Part shown: piece after piece, positions 16,499 through 25,114 of the stretch
How the letters are laid out: every line of letters begins with the position of its first letter
Position numbering within the stretch: the stretch's first letter is position 1
Assembly (NCBI GenBank): GCA_031407985.1
Contig: JANOJB010000092.1
Span: forward strand, 5,872 to 69,871
Source of the DNA: FEN-1088 sp031407985
GTDB lineage: Bacteria; Myxococcota_A; Polyangia; Fen-1088
DNA: 64,000 bases
Reading direction: 5' to 3'
The notes under the pieces: model-generated
Seen by the model: the letters and a program-made list of their open reading frames with translations, nothing else
Database searches by the model: none
Told to the model about the DNA's origin: nothing
Program-made: the position numbers and the translations under genes

Positions 16499-16911
16499 TT
16501 ATTGCCGACACTGGATTTTTTCTGGCTCTGGCCAACCGGCGCGACCAACACCACGCCGTAGCGGTTCGCGCGCTGGGTGAAGTCGTCGAGCCGTTGGTGA
16601 CGACGTGGCCGGTACTGACGGAGACTTGTCACCTGATGGTCGCGCGGCTGGGGGCGCACGCGGCCGAAACGTTCATCTCAAGCGGGGTTCGCGGCGCGTT
16701 CGAGATTTTCCGCCTCGGCGCCGAACACCTGCCGCGCATTCTTGAGCTGATGCGCAAGTACCGCAATCTTCCGATGGATCTGGCCGACGCTTCACTGGTC
16801 ATCCTGGCCGAACATGCCGGTAGCGGCCGTATCCTGTCGACCGATCGACGCGATTTTGGAGCCTACCGGTGGAAGAATCGCCGGCCCTTTCAGAATCTGC
16901 TGCTGGTCTAG
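16495..16911 (+). CDS. PIN-domain toxin (VapC-like)
   Basis: A 138-residue PIN RNase beginning at GTG 16495 (MIIADTGFFLALANRRDQHH). Asp5, Glu in LTETCHL, Asp in MDLADASLVILAE and Asp in LSTDRRDFGAY give the complete acidic set, so it should be active. It is the second gene of the RHH/PIN unit, with a 4-nt overlap. The 3' end overlaps the convergent flippase-like gene by 4 nt. Confidence 0.88.
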   Translation: MIIADTGFFLALANRRDQHHAVAVRALGEVVEPLVTTWPVLTETCHLMVARLGAHAAETFISSGVRGAFEIFRLGAEHLPRILELMRKYRNLPMDLADASLVILAEHAGSGRILSTDRRDFGAYRWKNRRPFQNLLLV

Positions 16912-17882
16912 TCCGTGCGGGAGGCGTGCGCGTGTCTTCGCCCCCGCGGCGTCCTGCGCGTGTAGATCGCCAGCGCGACCAGCCCAACCCCGACCGCGAA
17001 CCACAACGTGCACGCGCGGGTCACGAAGGTCGCCGCGGCCGCTCCACCCGAGCCCAGACCGGTGGCCCACGTCGTTAACATCGCCAGCATGCCCGCCTCG
17101 GTCACCCCCAGGCCCCCAGGCAGGAACGAAAGCGCACCCACCACCGTCATGGTGGCGTAGATGAACGTGGCGGCTTGAAGGCCCAGACCCGCGCCCGAGA
17201 ACCCGCGCACGACGATCCAGAACGCCAGGCATTCCAGGAACCACGAGCAAACCGAAATCAACGTCGCGACGACCAGCGGCCCAGGCGCCAGCAGAATCGC
17301 CGCGGCCGCGTGGGATTCACGCAACTTGGGGACGAAGCGCGAGATCGGCGGTATCCGCTCGCCGAGCGCCAACAGCCGTCCGCCCAGCGATTCGCTGCCG
17401 ATCAGGGCCAGCGCCAGGCCGACGACGATCGCGCCCGCGGCCAGAAAACGCCGATCAACAGCGAAGATCGACACCCCCACAAGGGCCAGCAACAACAAGG
17501 CGATCAGATCGGTGATGCGTTCGGCGACGACGATGGGCGCCGTTCGCGCGGCCGGAATGCCGTGCGACTGTCGCAGCAGCAGCGCCTTCACGGCTTCGCC
17601 CATTTTGCCGGGCGTGACGGTCAGCGCGAAGCCGGCCAGAAAACACAAACCGCTGTCCGCGGCCGCGATGCGGATGCCCAGGCGACGCAGGTAGTACTCC
17701 CATCGCACCCACCGCAGGCCGTAATTCGCGGCCGCCAGCGCCGCGCCCCACACCGCCGCCGACCAGGTGAATCGGCCCAACGCCGCGCCGACGTCACGCG
17801 CGTTCGCCCAGATCGTGAACCCCACGTAGACGGCGATCCCCGCCGCCACGCCCAACAGGACGCGCCCGACCAACCCCTTCAT
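16908..17882 (-). CDS. Flippase-like membrane protein (UPF0104/LPG synthase TM-domain family)
   Basis: A 324-residue polytopic protein with about 7-8 membrane segments. The conserved family motifs TPGKMGEAVKA and FLPGGLGVTEAGM are both present. The family includes the membrane flippase half of MprF (lysylphosphatidylglycerol synthase) and AglD-like proteins. No aminoacyl-transferase domain is attached here, so the role is probably lipid handling in the inner membrane. The start lies 11 bp after the typA stop, suggesting one transcript. Confidence 0.88.
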   Translation of the reverse strand: MKGLVGRVLLGVAAGIAVYVGFTIWANARDVGAALGRFTWSAAVWGAALAAANYGLRWVRWEYYLRRLGIRIAAADSGLCFLAGFALTVTPGKMGEAVKALLLRQSHGIPAARTAPIVVAERITDLIALLLLALVGVSIFAVDRRFLAAGAIVVGLALALIGSESLGGRLLALGERIPPISRFVPKLRESHAAAAILLAPGPLVVATLISVCSWFLECLAFWIVVRGFSGAGLGLQAATFIYATMTVVGALSFLPGGLGVTEAGMLAMLTTWATGLGSGGAAAATFVTRACTLWFAVGVGLVALAIYTRRTPRGRRHAHASRTD

Positions 17883-17893
17883 CGCGCCCGACG

Positions 17894-19798
17894 TTATTCC
17901 GAGGACCGACCCTCGCGGACCTTTTCGAATCGTTTGCGCTCGTTGTGGTCGAGCACGCGCTTGCGCAACCGGATGGACTTCGGCGTGACTTCAACCAACT
18001 CGTCTTCGTTGATGAATTCCAGCGCGGATTCCAGCGTGAAGGCACGCGGGGTGCTCAGGAACAACTTCTCGTCCGCCGCCGTGGTCCGGATGTTGGTCAG
18101 CTTCTTGGCCTTCGACGGGTTGACGACCAGATCGTTGTCGCGTGAATGCAGTCCGATGATCTGTCCGCCGTAGATCTTCTGCTGCGGCCCCATGAACAAC
18201 TGCCCGCGCTCTTGCAAATAGAACAACCCGTAGGTGTTCGATTCACCCGGATCCTGGGCAATCATGACGCCGTTCGGGCGCGATCGGATGGTGCCCGCGT
18301 GCGGGCCGTAGTGTTTGAAGTTGTGGTTCAGCAGTCCCGTGCCGCGGGTGTCGGTCAGGAACTGCGATCGGTAACCGATCAGGCCGCGCGCGGGCGACAG
18401 GTACTCCAGGCGCATGCGGCCCTCGCCCGCGGGCGCCATCTCTTGCATGCGTCCGCCACGTCGCCCCAGCTCCTCGATGACCGCGCCGGAAAATTCCTCG
18501 TCCAGATCGATGACGACCTCTTCGTAGGGTTCCGTCCGGCTGCCGTCTTCCGCGGTTTTGAAGATGACCTGCGGCTGCGACACCATCATCTCGTAGCCTT
18601 CGCGGCGCATGGTTTCGATCAACACCGTCAGGTGCAGCTCACCACGGCCCAGGACCTCGAACGTGTCGGGCGATTCGGTGTCGTTCACCCGCAAGGCGAT
18701 GTTCGACTTCACCTCCTTGAACAAACGGTCGTGCAGGTTGCGCGACGTCACGTATTTGCCTTCGGTGCCGGCGAACGGGCCGTTGTTCGACATGAAGAAC
18801 ATCTTCACGGTGGGCTCTTCGATCTCCAGCAGCGGCAACACCACGGGCCGTTCGATCTCGGTGATGGTTTCACCGACGGTCAGATCTTGCATCCCCGTCA
18901 CAGCGCAGATGTCACCGGCGGCGGCCTCGGCCAACTCGAATCGCTTGAGCGACTGAAATCCCAGAATCTTGGCGACGCGAAATTCCTCGCGTTCCCCGTT
19001 CCTGTGCACGCACAACGCCCGTTGTCCCTGGCGAACGCGGCCCGACTCCACGCGCCCGATGGCGACGTACCCCAGGTAGTCGTCATGATCCAGCGTCGTC
19101 ACGTGCATGGCCAGCGGCGCCTCGACGTCCACGGCCGGTGGCGGCGCCGTCTCGACGATCATGTCCAGCAGCGGCGACAGATCGGTGCGGGCATCTTTCA
19201 GATCCTTGACGGCCCAGCCCTCGCGCCCCGACGCGTAGACGATCGGAAAATCCAGTTGGGCATCCGTCGCGCCCAGCGCGCAGAACAGATCGAACGTGGC
19301 GTCGACCGCGCCTTCGGGATCGCAACCCACGCGATCGATCTTGTTAACGACCAAAATCGGCCGCAGGCCCAACGCCAGCGCTTTCCGGGTCACGAACCGC
19401 GTCTGCGGCATCGGTCCTTCGAACGCGTCGACCAGCAGGCAAACGCAGTCCACCATCCTTAGAACGCGCTCGACCTCGCCGCCGAAATCCGCGTGGCCGG
19501 GCGTATCGACGATGTTGATACGCGTGCCCTTCCAGGTGATCGCGGTGAACTTCGCCAGAATCGTGATGCCGCGTTCGCGCTCCAGATCGTTCGAGTCCAT
19601 CGCGCAGTCGGCGATGACCTCGCCCGGACGGAAGGTCCCGGCCTGTCGCAAAAATCCATCGACCAGCGTGGTCTTTCCATGATCGACGTGCGCGATGATG
19701 GCGATGTTGCGGACGTCCTTGCGAACAGAGCGCGTCCCCGTTGGTTCGGTGGGTAAAGCGGGCGCGGTGGTGGGTTCAAACGGTGCGGCGGTACTCAT
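17894..19798 (-). CDS. typA: Translational GTPase TypA/BipA
   Basis: A ribosome-binding GTPase of 634 residues, related to EF-G and involved in ribosome assembly and stress adaptation. G1 is AHVDHGKT, G3 DTPGHADF, G4 NKID. The C-terminal TypA-specific domain (LSPARGLIGYRSQFLTDTRG) is intact. I choose ATG 19798 (MSTAAPFEP), about 24 residues before the usual start of the G domain; the longer frame to 19936 lacks family similarity. It is the first gene of a two-gene minus-strand run. Confidence 0.96.
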   Translation of the reverse strand: MSTAAPFEPTTAPALPTEPTGTRSVRKDVRNIAIIAHVDHGKTTLVDGFLRQAGTFRPGEVIADCAMDSNDLERERGITILAKFTAITWKGTRINIVDTPGHADFGGEVERVLRMVDCVCLLVDAFEGPMPQTRFVTRKALALGLRPILVVNKIDRVGCDPEGAVDATFDLFCALGATDAQLDFPIVYASGREGWAVKDLKDARTDLSPLLDMIVETAPPPAVDVEAPLAMHVTTLDHDDYLGYVAIGRVESGRVRQGQRALCVHRNGEREEFRVAKILGFQSLKRFELAEAAAGDICAVTGMQDLTVGETITEIERPVVLPLLEIEEPTVKMFFMSNNGPFAGTEGKYVTSRNLHDRLFKEVKSNIALRVNDTESPDTFEVLGRGELHLTVLIETMRREGYEMMVSQPQVIFKTAEDGSRTEPYEEVVIDLDEEFSGAVIEELGRRGGRMQEMAPAGEGRMRLEYLSPARGLIGYRSQFLTDTRGTGLLNHNFKHYGPHAGTIRSRPNGVMIAQDPGESNTYGLFYLQERGQLFMGPQQKIYGGQIIGLHSRDNDLVVNPSKAKKLTNIRTTAADEKLFLSTPRAFTLESALEFINEDELVEVTPKSIRLRKRVLDHNERKRFEKVREGRSSE

Positions 19799-20059
19799 GG
19801 GGTCGGCAGAGATACCGTCCGAACGGCAAGGATGCAAGGAAAGGCTTGGGAAGGCATCAGCCCGCCAGGTGGCGCCAATCAGCGCGTCAACAGCACTCTG
19901 CTTACCCGGCGGATGCGGGGGAAGCCAACAAACCAAACAAAATTAGGTAGATATAGATCCGCGTTGAGCCCTTGAAACGGTGGAGGTGATGGAAGGTACT
20001 TAGGTACGTATCTACGGGCGGGCGGCGCGCGCGTCTGGGAACGCCCTCCCCATGGCCAG

Positions 20060-20692
20060 TCAACGCTGGCGTTTTGTTTTGGACTTCTTCGATTGAGATC
20101 CGGCGACCCTACTCGCGCGGGCGTTCGGGGTGCTCATCTTGCCCAGGGCACTCAGCGTATTTCCGCACCACGCCTCGAGCGCCGCCTGACCGGCAAGACC
20201 GTAGTCGAGGGTGGCCAGCCAGGCGGGTAGCGCGAGCTGTCCCGCGAGATCCTGCTGCAGCTCGGAGCGCATCTTGCGCAGCCGTTCAGCCAAGCGCCGA
20301 GCCTCGCTCTTCGCCCGCGCGATGTGTTCCGCCACCACCAAGGGAGCCAGCTCGGCAAAGAACACCTTCAGCAGCAGCTCGTTGCGTTCGGGCTGAGGCT
20401 GGGGCGGACGCGCGAGCCAGTCGCGCAGCGCCAGCCTGCCCGCAGCCGAGATCTCGTAGGCCTGAGCACCCTTGGGCCCAAGGTCTGCCCCAGGCAGTAC
20501 CAGTCCCTCGACCTCCAGGGCTCTCAACGTGGGGTACAGCTGTCCAAAACTTTCCTGCCAGAAGTTCCCGACCGTTGCCGAGATGCGCTGGCGCAAGGCG
20601 TACCCATTCGCGGGGCCCTGCAGGAGCATTCCAAGGACCACATATCGCGTTCGCTTCTCGCGGCTGGGCTCCGGGGTCGGGTTGTCTTTCAT
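20060..20692 (-). CDS. PadR family transcriptional regulator
   Basis: A 210-residue PadR repressor. The winged-helix domain reads RTRYVVLGMLLQGPANGYAL (residues about 15-34) with ESFGQLYPTLRALEVEGLV as the recognition region; the C-terminal helices (about 100-180) form the dimerisation domain. A basic tail (SQSKKSKTKRQR) ends the protein. It is divergent from the CPBP protease gene with only 26 bp between the two start codons, all of it operator sequence. No ribosome-binding site can fit. Confidence 0.9.
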   Translation of the reverse strand: MKDNPTPEPSREKRTRYVVLGMLLQGPANGYALRQRISATVGNFWQESFGQLYPTLRALEVEGLVLPGADLGPKGAQAYEISAAGRLALRDWLARPPQPQPERNELLLKVFFAELAPLVVAEHIARAKSEARRLAERLRKMRSELQQDLAGQLALPAWLATLDYGLAGQAALEAWCGNTLSALGKMSTPNARASRVAGSQSKKSKTKRQR

Positions 20693-20720
20693 ATCTAGGA
20701 GATATATATCTTCAAGATAT
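20691..20720. promoter_or_regulatory. Two back-to-back 15-bp palindromes filling the padR/CPBP spacer
   Basis: ATATCT-AGG-AGATAT (20691-20705) and ATATCT-TCA-AGATAT (20706-20720) are adjacent perfect inverted repeats with identical arms and 3-nt centres. They cover the entire spacer and enter both start codons (PadR ATG 20690-20692, CPBP ATG 20719-20721). The inner arms also form AGATATATATCT (20700-20711). These are probably PadR binding sites. Confidence 0.8.
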
Positions 20721-21384
20721 GTACATCAAGGTCCTGCCGACTGTTTTCCACGCGCTGCTCCCTGCGCTGCTCTTCGTGCCCGTGGGTGCGCTGTTCGCTC
20801 CGGACGGCAAGCTCGATGCGACGCGTGTTCCGTGGATTCTTCTGGTCACTCAATTCCTGCTCTTGGCTTGGGTCGCCTTCTTGATGCGGAGGTGGCGGCC
20901 AACCCTCGACGACCTTGGCTTGCGGGTCAGACCAGGAACGACACGCATCATCCTCTTTGGTATGGGGGCAGGCGCGTTTCTCGCGCTGGGCTACGAAGTT
21001 GCTCTCTCGCCAGCGCTGGATTGGCTACGAACCCACGTGGGGGACGTCGTTCCTCCGGGGGAGACCCGTCGAGCGCTCGGATCCGCCGTCGTTCCCTTCG
21101 TGCTTGCCAACGTGTTTCTGGCCCCATTCGTGGAGGAGCTTCTCTTCAGGGGACTGCTCGACTGGCGATTCCGGGCTTTATGGGGGCCGCGCGTCGCCGC
21201 CGTCGTGGGAGTCGTTGCCTTCGGACTGCTCCACTGGGCTGGAGGCGTCTTCTACATTGCCGCGACGGCAGCCATAGGTGCCGGCTTTCTCACCTACCGT
21301 CGGCGATGCGGCTCGTTGCTGGGCAGCATCGCTGGTCATCTGGCCTTCAATACGCTGGAGGTCCTGCTTTTCTTGGTGCGCTGA
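20719..21384 (+). CDS. CPBP family intramembrane metalloprotease (Abi-like)
   Basis: A 221-residue integral membrane protein with the CPBP/Abi motifs: EELLFRG (Glu139, Glu140, Arg144), FGLLHW (His172) and HLAFN (His207, Asn211). These are the catalytic residues of type II CAAX-processing-like proteases (Rce1-related), here probably acting on peptides or proteins in the membrane. ATG 20719 lies in the divergent operator, and no ribosome-binding site is correctly placed. Linked regulation by PadR is inferred. Confidence 0.9.
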   Translation: MYIKVLPTVFHALLPALLFVPVGALFAPDGKLDATRVPWILLVTQFLLLAWVAFLMRRWRPTLDDLGLRVRPGTTRIILFGMGAGAFLALGYEVALSPALDWLRTHVGDVVPPGETRRALGSAVVPFVLANVFLAPFVEELLFRGLLDWRFRALWGPRVAAVVGVVAFGLLHWAGGVFYIAATAAIGAGFLTYRRRCGSLLGSIAGHLAFNTLEVLLFLVR

Positions 21385-21420
21385 ATTTGGACTGGGGGTG
21401 AGGACAAGCAGTCCGGACGT

Positions 21421-22359
21421 TCACAGTGCAACGGCCGCCAGCAGTTCGCGCGCCAAATCGGACGGGAGGCGCTGGGCCACCGCGAGGGCCAGATCTGGGT
21501 CTTCCCGCTGCAGCCGATCACCGAAAGCGCGCGCGCCCAGTCGTTCCAATATCTGGCGCGGGTCCCCGGTCGGCGTGGTGGCAGCGACCAGAATCCGGGC
21601 GCGGTCACGGCTGCACTCGGTCGCGGCGTCGGTGGAGCCGGCACCCGCACGGGCGGCGCCGACGATCCGTTCCGCCCACGGGGCCCCTGTGTGCGCTGCC
21701 GCCCGTTTCAGTGTTTCTTCGTCGGCACCGCGGAGTGATGCCCCCAGCAAATCCGCTCCCGCGCCGGTCAACGCGGTCAGCAGCGCAGCCGGAGCCAGAG
21801 CCGTCAGCTTGCGCCCGAAACGCCTGGGTTCCACGCCGGGCGGCAGGGGCGGCACGGCGACGATCGGCGCCAGGACAGCGCGCTGAAGATCCGCAACGGC
21901 GTCGGCGGGGGCCGTGCCGGATTTTTGGTCGCGTTGCTGGGCCTGGTCGCCTTGGTTCAACGTCTCCTCCTCGGCACCACGCAGGGCGATGACCGCCGCG
22001 CCCACCGCCCGCAAGACGGAGGGGCCGTTCGCCGTGATCAGCCGAATGGTCTCGACCGATTCGTCACGCAGCACCTCACGCAAAGCATCCGGATGAACAT
22101 CCTCGATACCGGCGGGCAGGGGGGCCAGCGCTTCTCGCGCGAACAGACCCAGCAATCGCATACGTTCGGGTCGTGGCAGCGCCGCGATTGTTCGTATGGC
22201 ATCAGCGCAGCGTTCACCGGCGGGTGACGCCAGGGCCAGGACCGCCGCGCTGTCGCCCGCGTCCGCGGTTCCCGCGATCAGCACACCCAGGACAAAGCCG
22301 CGGTCGGCGGCGTCCAGGTCGGCCAATTGGGCATCAATCGTGGTCGGCACGGCCGGCAT
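21421..22359 (-). CDS. FliG-like/helical-repeat protein divergent from sctL
   Basis: A 312-residue alpha-helical protein from ATG 22359. It has no signal or membrane segment. Two internal stretches, IALRGAEEETLNQ and SLRGADEETLKRAAAHTG, repeat the 'LRGxxEExL' pattern seen in the middle domain of the rotor protein FliG, and the C-terminal DPDLALAVAQRLPSDLAREL resembles FliG/MgtE_N helical units. It is separated by 20 bp from the divergent sctL-sctN genes, which suggests a common role. FliG homology is a pattern match, not proven; a HEAT-like adaptor is an alternative. Confidence 0.5.
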   Translation of the reverse strand: MPAVPTTIDAQLADLDAADRGFVLGVLIAGTADAGDSAAVLALASPAGERCADAIRTIAALPRPERMRLLGLFAREALAPLPAGIEDVHPDALREVLRDESVETIRLITANGPSVLRAVGAAVIALRGAEEETLNQGDQAQQRDQKSGTAPADAVADLQRAVLAPIVAVPPLPPGVEPRRFGRKLTALAPAALLTALTGAGADLLGASLRGADEETLKRAAAHTGAPWAERIVGAARAGAGSTDAATECSRDRARILVAATTPTGDPRQILERLGARAFGDRLQREDPDLALAVAQRLPSDLARELLAAVAL

Positions 22360-22379
22360 GGGGTGATAATAATGCGCCC

Positions 22380-23021
22380 ATGGGCCGGCTGGTGCAGCGT
22401 TTTGGACGGGTGGTCCCGGCGGAGGTCCTGGACGCCCGCGCACAAGGGGATGCGATTTTGGCCGAGGCCCGGCGTCAGGCCGAGATGCTGGTGGACGAAG
22501 CCCGTGCGCAGGCAGCCGCGATGCGGGTCGAGGCCCAGCGCGCGGGCATGGCCGCCGGTCGTGCCGATGCGGAGGCCGCTTTCACGACCTTGTTGGTCGA
22601 AGCACGCGCGGACGCCGCGCGGGTGCACGCCGCGGCGATTCCCGCGGCCCGTACGTTGTCCATGCGCATGGCCGAGAAGATCGTCGGCCGGATCGTTCAG
22701 CTGGAACCGGCGGTGTTGGGGGATATCGCCGCCGCCGCGTTGGCGGCCGCCCGTGCGCGCGCCGGCCTGGTCCTGTTGCGCGTGCATCCCGACGATCTGG
22801 CGACGCTGGAGGCGGCGCGGCCGGTCCTTGCGGCGCGCCTGGCGTCCGCTGTTGAACTGCGCGTGATAGCCGATCCGTCCGTCGGTCACGCTGGCTGTGT
22901 CGTCGAAACCCCGGCCGGGCGTCTGGACGCGCGCCTAGAAACCCAGTTGGCCGCGCTGGAACGGGCTGCGTTCGGGGACGGGGCGGTCGTGGAAATGGGA
23001 AATGGGAAGTGGGGTGCGTGA
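22380..23021 (+). CDS. sctL: Type III secretion stator protein SctL/FliH-like
   Basis: A 213-residue protein with a long Ala/Arg/Glu-rich coiled coil (about 20-80) followed by a C-terminal domain containing RMAEKIVGRIVQLEPAVLGDI and LRVHPDDLATLEA, both hallmarks of the FliH/SctL/HrpE family (V-ATPase E-subunit-like). It should bind the SctN ATPase N-terminus and link it to the cytoplasmic sorting ring. The stop shares its final A with the sctN start (TGATG), so the two are translationally coupled. No other secretion genes are in the window. Confidence 0.82.
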   Translation: MGRLVQRFGRVVPAEVLDARAQGDAILAEARRQAEMLVDEARAQAAAMRVEAQRAGMAAGRADAEAAFTTLLVEARADAARVHAAAIPAARTLSMRMAEKIVGRIVQLEPAVLGDIAAAALAAARARAGLVLLRVHPDDLATLEAARPVLAARLASAVELRVIADPSVGHAGCVVETPAGRLDARLETQLAALERAAFGDGAVVEMGNGKWGA

Positions 23022-24415
23022 TGTCTGAACGGCGTGCGGTCGTCTCGGATCCGGGCGGCGAGCGCGAGGCCGAATCGCGCCTGCCGTCGGTCGCGGTACC
23101 CGGGTTGGAGGATCTGGGCGAAGCGCTGGCGCGGCTGGACGCCGTCAATCCGTTGCGTGTCGCCGGTCGGGTGACCGAGGTGACGGGCCTGGTGGTGCGC
23201 GCGACCGTGCCAGGAATTCGCGTCGGCGAATTGGTCTGGATCGACGGCGGCAGCGGCGGTCTGCGCGTACGCGCCGAGGTGGTCGGTTTTCGCGGCGACG
23301 AGGTTGTGCTGCTGCCGCTTGGCGAGGCGACGGGCATTGGGCCCGACGCGATGGTCACTCCGACCGGGCGTCCGTTGTCGGTGCGCGTGGGGCCTGGCCT
23401 GCTGGGTCGGGTCCTGGGGGGCCTTGGAGAGCCGATGGACGGTGCGGGTCCCATCGCCGGTCCGGTTCTCGACTGGGCGGTCGACAGGCCGGCGCCGGAT
23501 CCTCTGAAGCGCCGCCGCGTCGAGCGTCCCCTGGCGCTGGGCGTACGCGCGATCGACGCGTTCCTGACCGTCGGTGAGGGTCAGCGGTTGGGCTTGTTCG
23601 CCGGATCCGGTGTCGGCAAATCGACGCTGATGGGACAGATCGCCCGCAACACGGAGGCCGAGGTCAACGTCATCTGTCTGGTCGGCGAGCGCGGACGCGA
23701 GGTCGCGGATTTCCTGGTCGATTCGCTGGGAGATGTCGGCCGTGCCCGTTCGGTGGTCGTGTGCGCGACCAGCGACGCCCCCAGTCTGGTGCGCCTGAAG
23801 TCGACCTTCGTGGCCACGGCCATCGCCGAATATTTCCGCGACCAGGGGCGGCGGGTTTTGTTCATGATGGATTCCGTTACCCGTTTCGCGCGCGCGCAAC
23901 GCGAGGTGGGTCTGGCTGCCGGCGAGCCGCCCGCGCGGCAAGGCTATCCGCCCAGTGTGTTCGCCCTGTTGCCGCGTCTGTTGGAGCGGACCGGCAACAG
24001 CGATCGGGGATCGATCACCGCGCTTTACACAGTGCTGGTCGCCGGTGGCGACATGGAGGAACCCATTGCCGACGAGGTACGCGGCATTCTGGACGGACAC
24101 ATCATCCTGTCGCGGGAGCTGGCGGCGCGGAATCACTGGCCGGCGATCGACGTTCTTCCGTCGCTGTCGCGGGTGATGAGCGCGGTCGCCGATCCCGCGC
24201 ACCGCGCCGCGGCTGGGCGTCTGCGCGAAATCATGGCCACCTACGAACGCCAGCGGGATCTGATTCTGCTGGGGGCGTATCAGCGCGGATCCGATGCGCG
24301 CACCGACGACGCGATAGGCAGGATCGACGCGATCAACGCGTTTCTCCGCCAGCCGACCGACGAATCGACTTCATTCGAGGAGACCGGCCGGCGCCTGGCG
24401 CAACTGCTGGTCTGA
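23021..24415 (+). CDS. sctN: Type III secretion ATPase SctN (FliI/HrcN/YscN family)
   Basis: The 464-residue hexameric export ATPase. The P-loop is GSGVGKST (about 195-202), the Walker B region VLFMMDSVTRFA, and the family signature GEPPARQGYPPSVF is intact, followed by DEVRGILDGHIILSRELA. An N-terminal beta-barrel domain precedes the core. The lack of flagellar genes nearby and the SctL partner suggest a non-flagellar assignment, but FliI cannot be excluded from sequence alone. The ATG at 23021 overlaps the sctL stop. Confidence 0.92.
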   Translation: MSERRAVVSDPGGEREAESRLPSVAVPGLEDLGEALARLDAVNPLRVAGRVTEVTGLVVRATVPGIRVGELVWIDGGSGGLRVRAEVVGFRGDEVVLLPLGEATGIGPDAMVTPTGRPLSVRVGPGLLGRVLGGLGEPMDGAGPIAGPVLDWAVDRPAPDPLKRRRVERPLALGVRAIDAFLTVGEGQRLGLFAGSGVGKSTLMGQIARNTEAEVNVICLVGERGREVADFLVDSLGDVGRARSVVVCATSDAPSLVRLKSTFVATAIAEYFRDQGRRVLFMMDSVTRFARAQREVGLAAGEPPARQGYPPSVFALLPRLLERTGNSDRGSITALYTVLVAGGDMEEPIADEVRGILDGHIILSRELAARNHWPAIDVLPSLSRVMSAVADPAHRAAAGRLREIMATYERQRDLILLGAYQRGSDARTDDAIGRIDAINAFLRQPTDESTSFEETGRRLAQLLV

Positions 24416-24461
24416 CGAACCCGATCAAGATCCCGACCGGAAGACGGTGGAAGGAATGCAT

Positions 24462-24812
24462 ATGCCCGACCCTGACTGCCTGTTCTGCAAGATCCGCGAC
24501 GAGAAGATTCCGGCCGCCGTGGTTCACCGCGACCCGGACGTGCTGGCGTTCAAGGACATCACGCCACGCGCGCCGCTGCACCTGTTGGTGATCCCCACGC
24601 GGCACATCGCGACCCTGTCCGACGCGGGTCCCGAGGACGCCGAGATCTTCGGCAAGTTGATGGTCACGGGCGCGCGCCTGGCGAAGGACGCCGGCTACGC
24701 CGAGAACGGCTACCGCGTGGTCATGAACGCCGGCCCCGACGCCGGCCAGACCGTCTATCACGTTCACCTGCACGTGCTTGCGGGGCGTGCGCTGGGTTGG
24801 CCGCCCGGGTGA
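24462..24812 (+). CDS. HIT family hydrolase (HINT-like)
   Basis: A 116-residue nucleotide-binding HIT protein. The histidine triad is HVHLHVLAGR near the C-terminus. CLFCKI at the N-terminus holds two Cys that often bind zinc in HINT proteins. Likely activity is purine nucleoside phosphoramidase. Starts at 24447 (GTG), 24456 and 24462 are in frame; 24462 is favoured by GGAAGGA at 6 nt. Confidence 0.93.
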   Translation: MPDPDCLFCKIRDEKIPAAVVHRDPDVLAFKDITPRAPLHLLVIPTRHIATLSDAGPEDAEIFGKLMVTGARLAKDAGYAENGYRVVMNAGPDAGQTVYHVHLHVLAGRALGWPPG

Positions 24813-24846
24813 CGATCCCGCGACGGGGGAGGCAGCTCCTGCGGCG

Positions 24847-24894
24847 CCTACCACGAAAATCAGGACCGCGAGTCCCGCATTTCGTGGTTTAGGT
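24847..24894. terminator. Nested hairpin, probable bidirectional terminator
   Basis: CCACGAAA (24851-24858) pairs perfectly with TTTCGTGG (24880-24887). An inner GGAC/GTCC stem lies at 24863-24875, and the outer CCTA/TAGG extends the stem past a 2-nt bulge. It lies between convergent genes (HIT hydrolase and the ppa fragment/DUF4143 ATPase). The T-run is short (TTT), so termination is inferred. Confidence 0.6.
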
Positions 24895-24949
24895 TTGCGC
24901 GGGGAAGCCGGGTGTCGTGCGGGTCCTGGAAATCTAACCCTGCGACCGA

Positions 24950-25084
24950 TCAGCGGCGCGTGAGCCGGGAGACGGGGACGGCAATCACCTTCTCGCCAAT
25001 GCCGGCCTCGTCTTGCTTGCGGAACACACCGATCGGACGGACCGAGCCCGGACGCCTTTCTTTGCCATGAAATGCCTCGGTCAT
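24950..25084 (-). pseudogene. Inorganic pyrophosphatase fragment
   Basis: A 44-codon open frame contains RPIGVFRKQDEAGIGEKVIA and VPVSRLT, which match the core of soluble family I pyrophosphatase (typically 'RPVGVxxMxDEAGxDxKxxAVPxxkL'), including the Asp/Glu of DEAG. The full enzyme has about 175-220 residues, so only a middle segment remains. Neither flank continues the homology. It lies downstream of the DUF4143 ATPase gene on the same strand. This is a relic of an inserted or deleted ppa gene. Confidence 0.6.
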
Positions 25085-25114
25085 GAGGTGGCGAATGCGG
25101 ATGGTCGTGGCTCA

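Noticed and set aside
18146..19462. 438-residue plus-strand frame antisense to typA
   Set aside because: A GC-rich shadow frame; typA on the other strand has complete family motifs.
19799..20059. Search for a tRNA or small RNA between typA and padR
   Set aside because: No cloverleaf or CCA-adjacent acceptor pairing was seen; only short GTAC repeats.
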